DNA from: Thiohalobacter thiocyanaticus
GTDB taxonomy: Bacteria > Pseudomonadota > Gammaproteobacteria > Thiohalobacterales > Thiohalobacteraceae
Assembly: GCF_003932505.1 (NCBI RefSeq)
Contig: NZ_QZMU01000001.1
Location: forward strand, 2,985,001 to 3,049,000
DNA length: 64,000 nucleotides
Reading direction: 5' to 3'
The notes under the pieces were generated by a model. The model searched no databases, had not been told where the DNA came from, and was given only the letters and a program-made list of their open reading frames with translations. Position 1 is the stretch's first letter, and each line of letters begins with the position of its first letter. Made by a program: the position numbers and the translations under genes. Shown piece after piece: positions 34,700 to 45,249 of this stretch.

Positions 34700-35422
34700 T
34701 TAGTCCGGAGCGCTGTCTTCTTTCCGGTAGCAGGCCAGATAGTTCACATCCACGTCCCGTCCCAGACTGTAGCTGCGGGTCAGCGGGTTGTAGGTCATGC
34801 CGGTGAGATCCTCGAGTTCCAATCCGGCCTGGCGGGCCCAGTCGTCGAGTTCGGAGGGACGGATGAACTTGCGGTAGTCATGGGTGCCCTTCGGCAGCAT
34901 GCGCAGCAGGTATTCGGCGCCGAGGATGGCGAAGACGTAAGCCTTGGGGTTGCGGTTGATGGTGGAAAAGAACAGGTGGCCACCGGGTTTGACCAGGGTG
35001 GAGCAGGCGCGGATGACCGCAGCCGGGTCGGGGACATGCTCCAGCATCTCCAGGCAGGTCACCAGGTCGAACTGCCCGGGCCGCTCGTGCGCCATGGCCT
35101 CGGCCGTGGTCTGCCGGTAGTCCACGGTCAGGCCGGATTCCAGCAGGTGCAGGCGGGCCACCGACAGCGGCGCCTCGCCCATGTCGATGCCGGTGACTTC
35201 GGCGCCGGCCCGGGCCATGGCCTCGCTGAGCAGGCCGCCGCCGCAGCCGACGTCAATCACCCGTTTGCTCTCCAGCGGCACCCGGCGGCGGATGTAGTCC
35301 AGCCGCAGCGGGTTGATGTCGTGCAGGGGTTTGAACTCGCTGTGCGGATCCCACCAGCGTGTGGCCAGGGTCTCGAACTTGGCGATCTCGGCCGGGTCCA
35401 GGTTGTCGGTGTGGGTGTTCAT
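34700..35422 (-). CDS. ubiG: 3-demethylubiquinone-9 / 2-polyprenyl-6-hydroxyphenol O-methyltransferase
   Basis: 240 residues from the ATG at 35,422, where [17 protein letters not shown] matches the family. The SAM motif is [37 protein letters not shown] and [10 protein letters not shown] are UbiG signatures, and [12 protein letters not shown] follows. It carries out both O-methylations of ubiquinone synthesis at the inner membrane. Its neighbours mupP and mtaD are the same as in Pseudomonas. Confidence 0.94.
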   Translation of the reverse strand: MNTHTDNLDPAEIAKFETLATRWWDPHSEFKPLHDINPLRLDYIRRRVPLESKRVIDVGCGGGLLSEAMARAGAEVTGIDMGEAPLSVARLHLLESGLTVDYRQTTAEAMAHERPGQFDLVTCLEMLEHVPDPAAVIRACSTLVKPGGHLFFSTINRNPKAYVFAILGAEYLLRMLPKGTHDYRKFIRPSELDDWARQAGLELEDLTGMTYNPLTRSYSLGRDVDVNYLACYRKEDSAPD

Positions 35423-35470
35423 GGAAAGCAGTATACCGCTGTGATGGCCAGGAATCGAAGCCGATGAATT

Positions 35471-35610
35471 CGTCATTGCGATGCCCAGACCCGGAGGGTG
35501 GGGTACCCATAATGAAACCCGGAGGGTTTCTATGGGAGAAGCGCCGCAGTCCCGTAATACTGGCCCGGGTGTTTGGAGATTGCCACGGCGCTGTACGCCT
35601 CGCAATGACA
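35471..35610. repeat. TCATTGCGAG-family repeat with an internal insert
   Basis: Outer parts CGTCATTGCGATG and GGAGATTGCCACGGCGCTGT ... CGCAATGAC are those of the family, but the centre is about 60 bases longer than in other copies. A direct repeat CCCGGAGGGT occurs in it at 35,490-35,499 and 35,518-35,527. Confidence 0.6.
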
Positions 35611-35665
35611 GGGTACGGACCGGATTGCAGGACACACCTTAAATGTCAAACCTGCGGGAACCGGA

Positions 35666-36979
35666 TCAGGTCTCGGCCAGGTGTCCCTGCCAGGCCGCGG
35701 CGGTTTCCAGCAGCTCATCCGCATCCAGACCGGTCAGGGCGCGTTCCTTGAGCAGATGGCGCCCGGCCACCCAGACATCGCTGACCTGGTGACGGCCAGC
35801 GGCGTAGACCAGCTGCGAAACGGGGTGGTAGACCGGCTGGCTCTCCAGCGTGGCCAGGTCCACGGCGGTGATATCGGCCCACTTGCCGGGTTCCAGCGAG
35901 CCGGTTTCCGCACCCAGGCCCAGGGCGCGGGCGCCGTTCAGGGTGGCCATACGCAGCACCCGGTGCGCGGGCAGGGCAGTGGCGTCCTTGCTGACCGCCT
36001 TGCCCAGCAGGGCGGCGGTACGCATCTCGCTGAACAGATCCAGATCGTTGTTGCTGGCCGCACCGTCGGTGCCGAGTGCCAGATTCACGCCGGCTGCCTC
36101 CAGCCGGGCCGTGGGGCAGAAGCCGCTGGCAAGTTTGAGATTGGATTCGGGGCAGTGCACCACATGGCTGCCGGTCTCCGCCAGGCGCGCGATCTCGTCA
36201 TCGGTTAGCTGGGTCATGTGCACCGCGACCAGCGCCGGGGAGAGCAGCCCCAGCCGGTCCAGTCGTGCCAGCGGGCGTTCGCCCTGGCGTTGTGCCTGTT
36301 CGACCTCCTCGGCGGACTCGTGCACATGCATGTGCACCGGGATGTCGAGCTCATCGGCCAGGGTCTGGATACGCGTGAGCGGGGCGTCGGAGACGCTGTA
36401 GGGCGCGTGCGGGGCGAAGGCGGTGCGGATCAGCGGGTCGTTGCGGAAGCTGTCGTGCAGCGCCAGACCCTTGGCCAGGTACTCATCGGCGTCACCGGCA
36501 TAGACGGTGGGGAAGTCGATGGCGATCAGGCCCACACAGGCGCGCATGCCCAGATGGGCGGCGGCGCGCGCCGTGACTTCGGGGAAGAAATACATGTCGT
36601 TGAAGCAGGTGATACCGCCGCGCAGCATCTCGGCCATCGCCAGCAGACCGCCGTCATGGACGAACTCCTCGTTGACCCAGCGCTGTTCGGCCGGCCAGAT
36701 GTGCTCGTGCAGCCATTCCATCATCGGCAGGTCGTCGGCCAGCCCGCGCAGCAGGTTCATGGGGGTGTGGGTATGGGCGTTGACCAGGCCCGGGATCAGG
36801 GCATGGTGCTCCAGCCGCAGTTCGGTTTCCGCCCGGTAGTGCTGAGCGGCCTCGCTGCTCGGCAGCAGGGCGAGGATGCGGCCGTCGTTGACGGCGACGC
36901 AGTGGTGCTCGAGCACCTGTTCGTCGGGCTCGACCGGGATCACCCAGCGGCCGTGGAGCAGCAGGTCGATGTCTTGCAT
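35666..36979 (-). CDS. mtaD: 5-methylthioadenosine / S-adenosylhomocysteine deaminase (MtaD, TRZ/ATZ family)
   Basis: 437 residues, an amidohydrolase. Metal ligands: GLVNAHTHTPMN near residue 66, HMHVHES near 215 and the final aspartate in GTDGAASNN near 300; FAPHAPYSV and CPESNLKLASG are family marks. It removes the amino group of methylthioadenosine, giving methylthioinosine. The downstream salvage enzyme MtnA is encoded in the damaged stretch at 39.7-40.9 kb, so both steps are local. The order mtaD-ubiG-mupP matches Pseudomonas. Confidence 0.9.
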   Translation of the reverse strand: MQDIDLLLHGRWVIPVEPDEQVLEHHCVAVNDGRILALLPSSEAAQHYRAETELRLEHHALIPGLVNAHTHTPMNLLRGLADDLPMMEWLHEHIWPAEQRWVNEEFVHDGGLLAMAEMLRGGITCFNDMYFFPEVTARAAAHLGMRACVGLIAIDFPTVYAGDADEYLAKGLALHDSFRNDPLIRTAFAPHAPYSVSDAPLTRIQTLADELDIPVHMHVHESAEEVEQAQRQGERPLARLDRLGLLSPALVAVHMTQLTDDEIARLAETGSHVVHCPESNLKLASGFCPTARLEAAGVNLALGTDGAASNNDLDLFSEMRTAALLGKAVSKDATALPAHRVLRMATLNGARALGLGAETGSLEPGKWADITAVDLATLESQPVYHPVSQLVYAAGRHQVSDVWVAGRHLLKERALTGLDADELLETAAAWQGHLAET

Positions 36980-37061
36980 GGGATGTCTTGGTGGTTGTGT
37001 GCCCGCGTCAGTTTGCAGGCGGGCGGCGTGTGGTGCAACTGTTCATGCCTGGGTGAGGGGG

Positions 37062-37233
37062 AACGCAGAGGAAGTAAAGGCGCAGAGGCGCAAAGGTTGT
37101 TATTCACACTCTCGTCGTCCCCGCGCAGGCGGGGACCCAGCAACCACAGCGGTATCTGGATCCCCGCCTGCGCGGGGATGACGGCTCTTTATAAAGGCGT
37201 TGTTGTCTCAGCGCCTTTGTGCCCTCTGCGTTT
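37062..37233. repeat. Nested inverted repeats between mtaD and mscS
   Basis: Outer arms: GGCGCAGAGGCGCAAAGG (ending 37,096) and AGCGCCTTTGTGCCCTCTGC (37,210 on). Inner pair at 37,113-37,183: CGTCGTCCCCGCGCAGGC and GCCTGCGCGGGGATGACGG. Confidence 0.78.
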
Positions 37234-37259
37234 GGGGCGCCAACGCCAGGTGATCCAAT

Positions 37260-38121
37260 TCAGGCGGACTTCACCTCATGCAGATGCACGTCCCGTTGCG
37301 GGAAAGGGATGCTGATGCCGTTCTCGTCGAAGCGGGTCTTGATGGTCTCCAGCAGCTCCGGGCGTACCGTCCAGTAATCCTCCTTCCTGACCCAGGGGCG
37401 GACATTGAGATCGATACTGCTCTCGCCCAGCTCGGCCACGTTCACCACCGGGGCGGGTTCCTTGAGGATGCGCTCGTCCTGTTCGATGATCTCCAGCACC
37501 AGCTCCCGGGCCTTGCGGATGTCGTCGTCATAGCTGATGCCGATTACCAGGTCGAGACGCCCGGGTGGCGCGGGCGGTGATGTTGGTGATGGTGCCGCCG
37601 TAGATCTGGCCGTTGGGCACGATGATCTCGCGGTTGTCCGGTGTGAGCATGGTGGTGGCGAAGATGCCGACGTTCTCCACCGTGCCGGCCACGCCGCCGG
37701 CATCCACATAGTCCCCTTCGCGGAAGGGGCGGAAGATGATCAGCATAACACCGGAGGAGAAATTCCCCAGCGAATCCTTCAAGGCCAGGCCCACGGCCAG
37801 GCCGGCGGCACTGAGGACGACGAGCAGGGAGGTGGTCTGGATGCCCAGGTGGTTCAGGGCGGCGATGATGACCACCACGATCAGCAGGCCGTAGAGGATA
37901 CTGCCGAGGAAGTTGGACAGCATGCTGTCCATGCCGCCGCGCGCCATCATGCGCTTGCTGACGCTGACCAGCCTGGCGGCGATCCAGCGGCCGATGAAGA
38001 AGATCAGCAGCGCGACAATCAGGCTGATGATCCAGGGAATGAGCTGGTTGGTGACGAACTCCGATTGCAGCAGTTGGTTGAATTTATCCCTGCCGGGGGA
38101 TAATGCCCACGATTGAAACAC
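37260..38121 (-). CDS. mscS: Small-conductance mechanosensitive channel, MscS family (one frameshift)
   Basis: Two frames join to about 287 residues. Three membrane helices come first (WIISLIVALLIFFIGRWI; GLLIVVVIIAALNHLGI), then the pore helix LVVLSAAGLAVGLALKDSL and the beta domain GDYVDAGGVAGTVENVGIFATT. The second frame gives the C-terminal vestibule, ending ISIPFPQRDVHLHEVK. The break lies in the CCC at 37,560-37,562; dropping one base gives TARATRRLDLVIGIS. The channel opens on membrane tension to release solutes. The start is unclear: GTG 38,121 is the best visible, but the damaged stretch begins about here. Confidence 0.85.
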
Positions 38122-39010
38122 GCATCCACGCCGGGCGGGCGTGGGAGGGTGGAACGGCGGCGGAGTGATGTTAGGACCCGAAGTCGCCGTTGATAGGTGA
38201 TCTCCACGCAGGGCGAGGGTTCTGGGCACGCACCGCGGGGTTGGCGTTGGTCGGCGATGGGCTTGGTTATCGCCCCGCCACGAACGGTGGCTCCTTAAGA
38301 TGGGGTCAAGCCTTCTCAAGCAGGTAGTTCTTGGACGCGTTGGCACGGCCGCATGGACAGTCACTTGTTGTAGTCGGCATCACCGGTTGCTGTCGGGTCT
38401 GTGGCCGGCGATCGGATGCTCTGTACATCATCCTCTGCCTCAGGTCGGAAGACCAGGCTGATCCAGTTCGCGCTTGCCCTGGGCGCGTTCGCGCTGTTCG
38501 AGGGCGAACAGGCGCCGCGCGCGAGTTGACGGTTCTTGTAGGACGGGATGGGGGGCGGGGTCCGGGGTGTGGTCGGGGGGGCGCCTAGGCCTTTCGGTTT
38601 TCGGTCTTCTCTCATGTCCGGCTCGCCCTAGGCGCATCGCGCCTGGGGCGCAAGCGATGGTGCCCGCAGCAGTCCCCGGCGCTGTCGCGCCAACCCCATG
38701 CGGCGGAGTGTAGTAGAGTAGAGCAGGTTGCGCTCGTGAGGCGCCGAGGAGGTGCCGTCAGGGTGATGGTGGTGGAGGGCGAGAATGGCGTCGCTGCGTT
38801 TTATTAATTGTTGTTATCCGGCATGATAGAGAAAAGGTCTGCGGACAGCCGGGTCGGACATCCGTCCGCTGCCTGCTCCGCATACTTACGAAGGGATCTA
38901 CTGTGCCCGGACTTTTTTAGAGCATAGGTAATGTGTCAAACTTGTAGACAATGAGCGTTACGGCTTTGCCGGGAGAAACTGTTCAAACCATTCGTTCGAG
39001 GAAAAACCAG
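38122..39010. other. Damaged stretch without a recognisable gene
   Basis: No frame here reads as a known protein. A minus-strand frame (38,361-38,637) contains RLFALEQRERAQGKRELDQPG, which looks like a real helical tail, but I cannot place it. The last 100 bases, AT-rich around GTTTTATTAATTGTTGTTAT (38,798 on), may hold the promoter of the response regulator. Confidence 0.35.
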
Positions 39011-39725
39011 GTGAGCATCGCCCTGCTCGAAGACGATTACATTTTCAGGCGAGGCCCTACCGTATGGTATGGGGGCAGGCGGCCCGACCATCAGGGTCAG
39101 CGATTCCGGCATGACTGCGCCCGGTGTTCCGTGCCCGCCCTGGCCGAGGCGGACCATGATCTGCGATTCTCGACGGTCCTGCCCGACGGGAGCGGTCTGG
39201 AGGTGCTGGACTGCTGCGCGCCGAGGCGGGCGCTGCCCTGCCGGGCTGTTCATTACCAGCGCCGCCGACCGGGAACCGGAGTGGTCACCGCCCTGTAGAC
39301 GGGCGCCGACGAACATGGCCACAGCCGTCAAGCCCGATGGAAGCTGCTGGCCGGGGGTCACGGCACTGGCTCGCCGGGAGCGCGCCCAGTCGGTCCCAGG
39401 CTGGGAATTCGGCCACATACCGGATTCGACACCACAGCGAACACTGTATGGGGCTCCGGAAGGATCGATCTGACCCACAAGGAATTCGATCTGGCCCTGT
39501 ATCTGTTCCGCAACCTTGGCCGGCTGATCAGCAGGGCCCGGCTGTGGAGGCCGTCTGCGGGGGACCGAAGGCCGAGCTCAACACCCGCACGTTCGATACC
39601 CGGTTAGCCGCCGCGCAACAAGCTCGTCCTGGCACCCGAACAGGGTGGAAGCTGGCTGCGGTCTCCCCTCACGGTACCGCCTGGAGCCGGCTGGCGCCGG
39701 ATGCGACGGGCTGCCGGGGCCCGGG
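39011..39725 (+). pseudogene. OmpR-type response regulator, broken by many indels (probable sequence errors)
   Basis: Read across frames, this is a receiver plus winged-helix regulator of about 235 residues. GTG 39,011 begins VSIALLEDDYIF, the acidic pocket. LPDGSGLEVL (near 39,190) follows the expected acceptor site, and FITSAADREPEWVTAL-like fragments (near 39,250) the Ser/Thr and following helix. The DNA-binding domain is clear: LTHKEFDLALYLFRNLGRLI at 39,471-39,530, then ELNTRTFDTRLA and NKLVLAPEQG. At least five frame changes are needed. No partner kinase is seen. It lies just before mtnA. The family call is firm; the exact sequence cannot be trusted. Confidence 0.7.
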
Positions 39726-39732
39726 ACGAGCC

Positions 39733-40850
39733 ATGAGCCGCCGCACCCCGCCAGCATCCGTGCTGTTGGTCTGGCGAGGACGGCGCCTGCACTGCTGACC
39801 ACGCCGACACTGCCCGAGGAGGAAGCCTGGCTCTTGCTCGACAACGACGCAGAGGTTGCCGCGGCCAACCCGGGACATGGTGGCTGGTTGCGTGCGCGCC
39901 CTGCCATCGGCATCGCCGCCGCCTATGGCGTGTGTGGCGCGCGACACGGTATACAGAAGCCGCCCGCGATGGCAAAGAGGGCGCTGGCGCCCGACCTGCG
40001 AGCAGCTGGCCGCGGCCCGGCCACGGCGGTGAATCTTGTGGGCCGCTCGGACCGGATGCGGGACTCATCGACGTCTGGACGGCGACCGGTGCGGCCCTGA
40101 CCGCGAGGGCCGGCCGTTACCATGCCGAGGAAATCGCCGGCTTAACCGCCGCATGGGCCGCCCTCTGGGCCGCCGGGGCCTATCTCAACGGGCGAGGAGG
40201 AGTGCTCACCCCACTGCAATACCGGCTCGCTCGCCACGGCGGCTTCTGCCACTGCGCTGGGCTGGATCCGCAGGCTGGGGCGAGGGCACGCATTAACGGT
40301 CGTGTTCCGGCCGCCGAACCCGGCCTGGCTGCAGGGTGCGCTCTCGACCGCCTGGGAATCTTGCGTGATGGTTATCCCCGGTGCCCCTGCTGGCCGACCG
40401 GCCGGCTGGCGTCCATCCCTGATGCCGGACCTGTTCAGGTTGCAGTGGGTCGTCGTCGGTCCGCCCGCATCTGGGCCAACGGAGATGTGGCCAACAAGAT
40501 CGGACACTACTAGCCCTGGCGTGGCGGAGCGCCATCACGGGTGTGTAAGTCATGTTATGGTCGCGCCCACCTCCAGGTGATCTGGCCACTCCGCCTCCGG
40601 GGCCGATATTCCCATGGCAGCGTTCCCGCCGCCGAAGAGGTGCTCGGCCGCCAGGTTGGCCGGAGCATCCCGCGCCCGGCGCCGAGGCCTGGACACGGCC
40701 TTGACACACACAAGTGCGGACATGGTGGACTTGATCGTCAACGAGGCCGTTTGGGTGGTGGAGCGGATGACCGCGAAAGCTGGCCGCGCTGAGCTGATGG
40801 CCCGCGCGAGGGCTGCTATACGCAGCGGCAGACAGCAGGTCAGCGTTTAG
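39733..40850 (+). pseudogene. mtnA: Methylthioribose-1-phosphate isomerase MtnA, broken by many indels (probable sequence errors)
   Basis: Fragments in all three frames line up with MtnA over its full length of about 350 residues: LPEEEAWLL (39,808 on), RARPAIGIAAAYGV (matching RGAPAIGIAAAYG), PATAVNLV, HAEEIAGLTAAW, WANGDVANKIGHY (40,471 on; matching AANGDVANKIGTY, a key active-site stretch) and ADMVDLIVNEAVWVVER near 40,720. The enzyme turns methylthioribose-1-phosphate into methylthioribulose-1-phosphate in methionine salvage. In Pseudomonas mtnA also lies between mtaD and gyrA, which supports the reading. The length fits an intact gene; the disruption is best explained by base-calling errors. 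Confidence 0.75.
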
Positions 40851-41247
40851 GCCGAGGCCGTAACCCCGAAGTGACCAGCCCGCGGCTGTCGGGTTACGTA
40901 TGCTAACCGACCTGAGGAACCTTGAATATTTCGTCATTGCGAGCGCATAGCGCCGTGGCAATATACCAACCGATGATTCACTGTGTGCGATTGCACGCTT
41001 CGCTCGCCAAATGACCGAGAATAAACGTGAAATTGATCAGAGATTCCTACAGTGCATTTCAAAATTCAGCTGTTCCTGCCCGAATCCCGCTCTGAGCGAA
41101 TCAGAATCGATTCTGAGGCCGCTTTTTTTCTGGGACGGGTGTCCCGGCTGTGATAGTATTCGATCGGAATCACAGCGCCGTGTGCCGTGTGGTCCAGCCG
41201 GCGGGCCGTCTGAGGAATCCCCATAACGAAGCTTACCGACTGTATCC
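40851..41247. other. Intergenic region before gyrA
   Basis: It contains half of a TCATTGCGAG repeat (40,932-40,962) and the presumed gyrA promoter. GTGATAGTATTCGATCG near 41,149 might hold a -10 (TAGTAT). A T-run follows TCTGAGGCCGC (41,112-41,130). The sequence is probably unreliable here. Confidence 0.4.
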
Positions 41248-42884
41248 ATGGCCGAATCGCCAAAGCAATCCTGCCCGTCAACTCTCGAAGATTGAAATGA
41301 AAGCAGTCCTCCTCGATTACGGCCATGAGCTGATCGTGGTACGCCGCACTTTGCCGATGTTAGGGAGGCCTCACGCCGGTCCCAACCGGGCGTGCTCTTT
41401 GCCATGAGCGTCTTGCACTGGACTGAACAGGCCTTATAAGAAGTCGGCCCGCCGCTTGGGTCCGGGTGAGTCATCGGACGTTACAACCCCCCCACGGCGA
41501 CCCGCCGTCTACGGACACCATCGTGCGCATGGCGCAGCGTTTTCGCTTGCGCACCATGCTCGGTCGAGGCCAGGGCCAAATTCGGTCCATCGGACGGCGA
41601 TTCGCCCCGCCGCCATGCGTTACACCGAGGTGGCCTGGCCGCATCGGCTCACGATGATGTGGCCGCTTCGACACGGAAACCGCGAATTCATTCCCACTAA
41701 GACCGGAGATCGAGAGTGAACCCCGGTCTTCCGACCCGCTTCCCAACTGCTGGTCCACGGCTCGGCCGGCATTCGCAGTGGCATGGCGACAAAACATCCC
41801 GCCGCACAACCTGGGCTTGAGGTCACAATGACCTGCATCGCGTGATCGAACCATCCCGACCTCGCATCCGCGAGCTGATGGAGCAATTCTGGCCCGGATT
41901 TCCCCCACCGCCGGCATTCATCAAACGGCGGTGCGCGGGATTCCAGGAGGCCTCTCCACCGGCCGCGGCCGGTGCAGGTGCCGTGAACGCACCGAGATCG
42001 AGGAGTGACAAGACGTGGCCGCCAGCCCATCGTCGTCAACCGAACTGCCCACAGGTCAAACAAGGCCGCCTGCTGGAGGAAGATCGCCGCGCTGGTCAGG
42101 AAAAGACAGCTCGACGGTCATCAGCAACCGCGCGACCGAGTCACGACAAGGACGGCATCGGCATGCGTATCGAATTGAAGCGATGCTGAGGTCTCGGAAG
42201 TCGTGCTGAAACAACCTCTACCAGCCAGAACCAGATGAAGGAACGTGTTCGGCATCCACATGGTCGCGCTGGTTCAGCACGGTAGCCGCGGATGCTCCAC
42301 TCAAGGCCATCGACTGCAGGCCTCATCCGCCACGCGTCGGACGTTGGTGACCCGTCGCACCGTTACGAGATGCGCAAGGCGCGGCGCGGGAGCGGGGCCC
42401 ATCCTGTAATGTCGGCGCTTGCCCTGGCAACATTCGGACGAGGTGATACGACTGATCAGGACCTTCGCCCCCGGCCCGGGCCGAGGGGCGCGCCAGGGCG
42501 CTGATGGCGCGGGCCCTGGGAGCCGGGTCGGTCCTCATGGGACATGCTGGCGGGCGCGGGCGCGAGGCATCTCGCCGACGGCTGGCCCCGGGGCGGGTCT
42601 GACCGCGATGCTGTTATCGTTCTGTCCGAGGCCCAGCCAGGCCATCCTGGAACTGCGCATGCACCAGATCCCGGTAGAGCGGACACGATCATCGACGAAT
42701 ACCGCGAGCTGCCGGCGAAGATTGAACGAATGCTCGCCATCCTCAACAGCCCGAGCGTTATGCAGGTCATCCGTGACGAGCTTGACTCAGGTGCCGAGAC
42801 TCAGTACGGCGACGAAAACGCCCCGTACCGCAGATCCGCAGGCCGAGGCGGGACCTGGCTCTGGAGGAATCTGATCACCGAGGG
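41248..42884 (+). pseudogene. gyrA: gyrA 5' two thirds, broken by many indels (probable sequence errors)
   Basis: ATG 41,248 starts MAESPKQSCPSTLED, a corrupted form of the GyrA start. Frame by frame the following GyrA blocks can be read: FAMSVLH, YDTIVRMAQRF and GQGQIRSI (41,510-41,590), AMRYTEVAWPH, the NLLVNGSAGI and GMATNIPPHNL region (41,740-41,815), then DEVIRLIRTFAP (42,440), QAILELRMHQ (42,637) and KIERMLAILNSP (42,717). With the intact end the total of about 2,590 bases equals a full GyrA of roughly 860 residues. The active tyrosine (RYTEV) is present. Gyrase A is essential, so the more than a dozen breaks cannot be real in a living cell with one copy. Confidence 0.8.
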
Positions 42885-43835
42885 GACGTGGTGGTCACCC
42901 TGTCGCACGCCGGCTACGCCAAGGCCCAGCCGCTGTCCGAATACTCGGCCCAGCGCCGCGGTGGGCGCGGCAAGAGCGCGACCAGCGTCAGACAGGAAGA
43001 CTTCATCGACAAGCTGTTCATCGCCAGCACCCACGATACCATTCTGTGCTTCTCCAGCCGCGGCAAGGTGTATTGGCTCAAGGTCTACCAGCTGCCGGTG
43101 GCCGGCCGTCAGGCGCGCGGCAAGCCCATCGTCAATCTGCTGCCGCTGGAGGAGGGCGAGCGCATCAACGCCGTGCTGCCGATCCGCGATTTCGACACCG
43201 AGGACTTCATCTTCATGGCCACCGCCAACGGCACGGTCAAGAAGACCCCGCTGCGCGCCTTCGCCCGGCCGCGCAGCAGCGGCATCATCGCCCTGGAACT
43301 GCGTGACCAGGACTGGCTGATCGGCGTGGCCATCACCGACGGCAACCAGGACGTGATGCTGTTCACCGACGCCGGCAAGGCCATCCGCTTCAGGGAGGAG
43401 AGCGTGCGCGCCATGGGTCGTACCGCTGCCGGCGTACGCGGCATCCGGCTGCAGCCGGGCCAGCAGGTCATCGGCATGCTGATCGCCGCCGAGGGCGACG
43501 TGCTCAGCGCCACCGAACACGGCTACGGCAAGCGCACGCCCATCGACGAGTATCCAGTCCATGGCCGCGGCGGTCAGGGCGTGATCTCGGTCCAGACCAA
43601 CGAGCGTAACGGCGCCGTGGTCGGCGCCAAGCTGGTGGCCGAGACCGACGAGGTGATGCTCATCACCAACATGGGCACCCTGGTGCGCACCCGGGTGAGC
43701 GAGATCTCGCAGATGGGCCGCAACACCCAGGGCGTGCGCCTGATCCGGGTGGGCGAGGACGAGAAGCTGGTCGGCATCGACGCCATCGCCGAGGCCGAGG
43801 AGGACGAGGAAGAGGCATCCGACGGCGAGGGTTGA
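42885..43835 (+). CDS. gyrA: DNA gyrase subunit A, C-terminal third (intact frame)
   Basis: From 42,885 the frame is clean for 316 residues. [31 protein letters not shown] (the GyrA box region, matching QRRGGKG), then five to six beta-pinwheel blades: [51 protein letters not shown] and [20 protein letters not shown]. The tail is acidic. This domain wraps DNA to allow negative supercoiling. The upstream part of the same gene lies in the damaged stretch before it. serC follows after a repeat. Confidence 0.93.
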   Translation, partial: DVVVTLSHAGYAKAQPLSEYSAQRRGGRGKSATSVRQEDFIDKLFIASTHDTILCFSSRGKVYWLKVYQLPVAGRQARGKPIVNLLPLEEGERINAVLPIRDFDTEDFIFMATANGTVKKTPLRAFARPRSSGIIALELRDQDWLIGVAITDGNQDVMLFTDAGKAIRFREESVRAMGRTAAGVRGIRLQPGQQVIGMLIAAEGDVLSATEHGYGKRTPIDEYPVHGRGGQGVISVQTNERNGAVVGAKLVAETDEVMLITNMGTLVRTRVSEISQMGRNTQGVRLIRVGEDEKLVGIDAIAEAEEDEEEASDGEG

Positions 43836-43883
43836 ATTCCCCCGGACAGAATTGAATGGCACTGACTTAAGCCGAAAGATACC

Positions 43884-43970
43884 TGTCATTGCGAGGAACG
43901 AAGTGACGCGGCAATCTCCAACCGGTTGATTCTTGCAGCACGAGATTACCACGCTTCGTTCACAATGACG
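43884..43970. repeat. TCATTGCGAG-family inverted repeat
   Basis: TGTCATTGCGAGGAACGAAG with ACGCGGCAATCTCC, mirrored by GAGATTACCACGCTTCGTT and CACAATGACG. It fills the gyrA-serC gap. Confidence 0.78.
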
Positions 43971-44022
43971 CTTAAATCAGCGCCATTCGGACCAGAATTC
44001 ATTTACAGCAAACGGAGTCACC

Positions 44023-45105
44023 ATGAGTCGTATCTACAACTTCAGCGCCGGCCCGGCCATGCTGCCGGAAGCCGTTCTGAAACAGGCCCAGGAGGAACTG
44101 GTCGACTGGCAGGGCAGCGGCATGTCGGTCATGGAGATGAGCCACCGCGGCAAGGAGTTCATGTCCATTGCCGAGGCGGCAGAGGCCGACCTGCGCCAGG
44201 TCATGGGCATCCCGGACAACTACAAGGTGCTGTTCCTGCAGGGCGGGGCCAGCAGCCAGTTCGCCATGGTGCCGCTGAACCTGCTGCGCGGCAGCACCAA
44301 GGCCGACTACATCAATACCGGCTCCTGGTCCAAGAAGGCCATTGCCGAGGCCAAGCGCTACTGCAACGTCAATGTCGCCGCCACCTCCGAGGCCGAGAAC
44401 TTCATGACCATCCCGGCCTTCGACAGCTGGAACCTGGCCGATGACGCCGCCTATGTGCACTACACCCCGAACGAGACCATCGGCGGGGTGGAGTTCCACT
44501 GGATTCCCGAGGTCGGCGACACGCCCCTGGTGGCGGACATGTCCTCCACCATCCTGTCGCGCCCCATCGACGTCTCCCGCTACGGCGTGATCTACGCCGG
44601 CGCCCAGAAGAACATCGGTCCGGCGGGACTGACGGTGGTCATCGTGCGCGAGGATCTCATCGGCCAGACGGTGGAGCGCACGCCGACCATGTTTGATTAC
44701 AAGACCCATGCCGATGCCGATTCCATGTACAACACCCCGCCGACCTACGGCTGGTACCTGGCCGGGCTGGTGTTCAAGTGGATCAAGGACAACGGCGGAC
44801 TCGATGCCATGGCCGGGATCAACAAGCGCAAGGCCGACAAGCTCTACGCGGCCATCGATCAGTCGGACTTCTACGCCAATCCGGTCGACCCGCAGTGCCG
44901 GTCCTGGATGAACGTGCCCTTCACCCTGGCCGATCCGGAGCTGGACGCCACCTTCCTCAAGGAGGCCGCGGCACAGGGCATGACCTCGCTCAAGGGTCAC
45001 CGTTCGGTCGGCGGTATGCGTGCCAGCATCTACAACGCCATGCCCGAGGAAGGGGTGGACGCGCTGATCGATTTCATGGCCGATTTCGAGAAGCGTAACG
45101 GCTAA
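44023..45105 (+). CDS. serC: Phosphoserine aminotransferase
   Basis: 360 residues, the normal size. [19 protein letters not shown] is the family start; [18 protein letters not shown] binds the cofactor phosphate, and the PLP lysine is in [33 protein letters not shown] ends the small domain. It converts 3-phosphohydroxypyruvate to phosphoserine, the step after SerA, whose gene is next, and also serves pyridoxine synthesis. Confidence 0.95.
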   Translation: MSRIYNFSAGPAMLPEAVLKQAQEELVDWQGSGMSVMEMSHRGKEFMSIAEAAEADLRQVMGIPDNYKVLFLQGGASSQFAMVPLNLLRGSTKADYINTGSWSKKAIAEAKRYCNVNVAATSEAENFMTIPAFDSWNLADDAAYVHYTPNETIGGVEFHWIPEVGDTPLVADMSSTILSRPIDVSRYGVIYAGAQKNIGPAGLTVVIVREDLIGQTVERTPTMFDYKTHADADSMYNTPPTYGWYLAGLVFKWIKDNGGLDAMAGINKRKADKLYAAIDQSDFYANPVDPQCRSWMNVPFTLADPELDATFLKEAAAQGMTSLKGHRSVGGMRASIYNAMPEEGVDALIDFMADFEKRNG

Positions 45106-45110
45106 GTCAA

Positions 45111-45232
45111 AAGCGCCACGGAATACACGGAAGACACGGAAATGATTGCAGGCATTGCCGAGGCGCTACGCGCCCGGCAATGAAAAACCATCAATTATTT
45201 TTCCATGTTTTCCGAGTATTCCGTGGCGCTCT
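45111..45232. repeat. Nested inverted repeats between serC and serA
   Basis: Outer arms: AAGCGCCACGGAATACACGG (45,111 on) and CCGAGTATTCCGTGGCGCT (ending near 45,231). Inside lies a short GCAGGCATTGCCGAGGCGCT / GCGCCCGGCAATG element of the TCATTGCGAG type. Confidence 0.75.
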
Positions 45233-45249
45233 GAAAGCTCTTTGGTAGG

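Noticed and set aside
38122-42884. Novel gene cluster or region of truly decayed genes
   Set aside because: Known proteins read through in order at full length, and gyrA is essential, so error explains the sequence better than decay or novelty.
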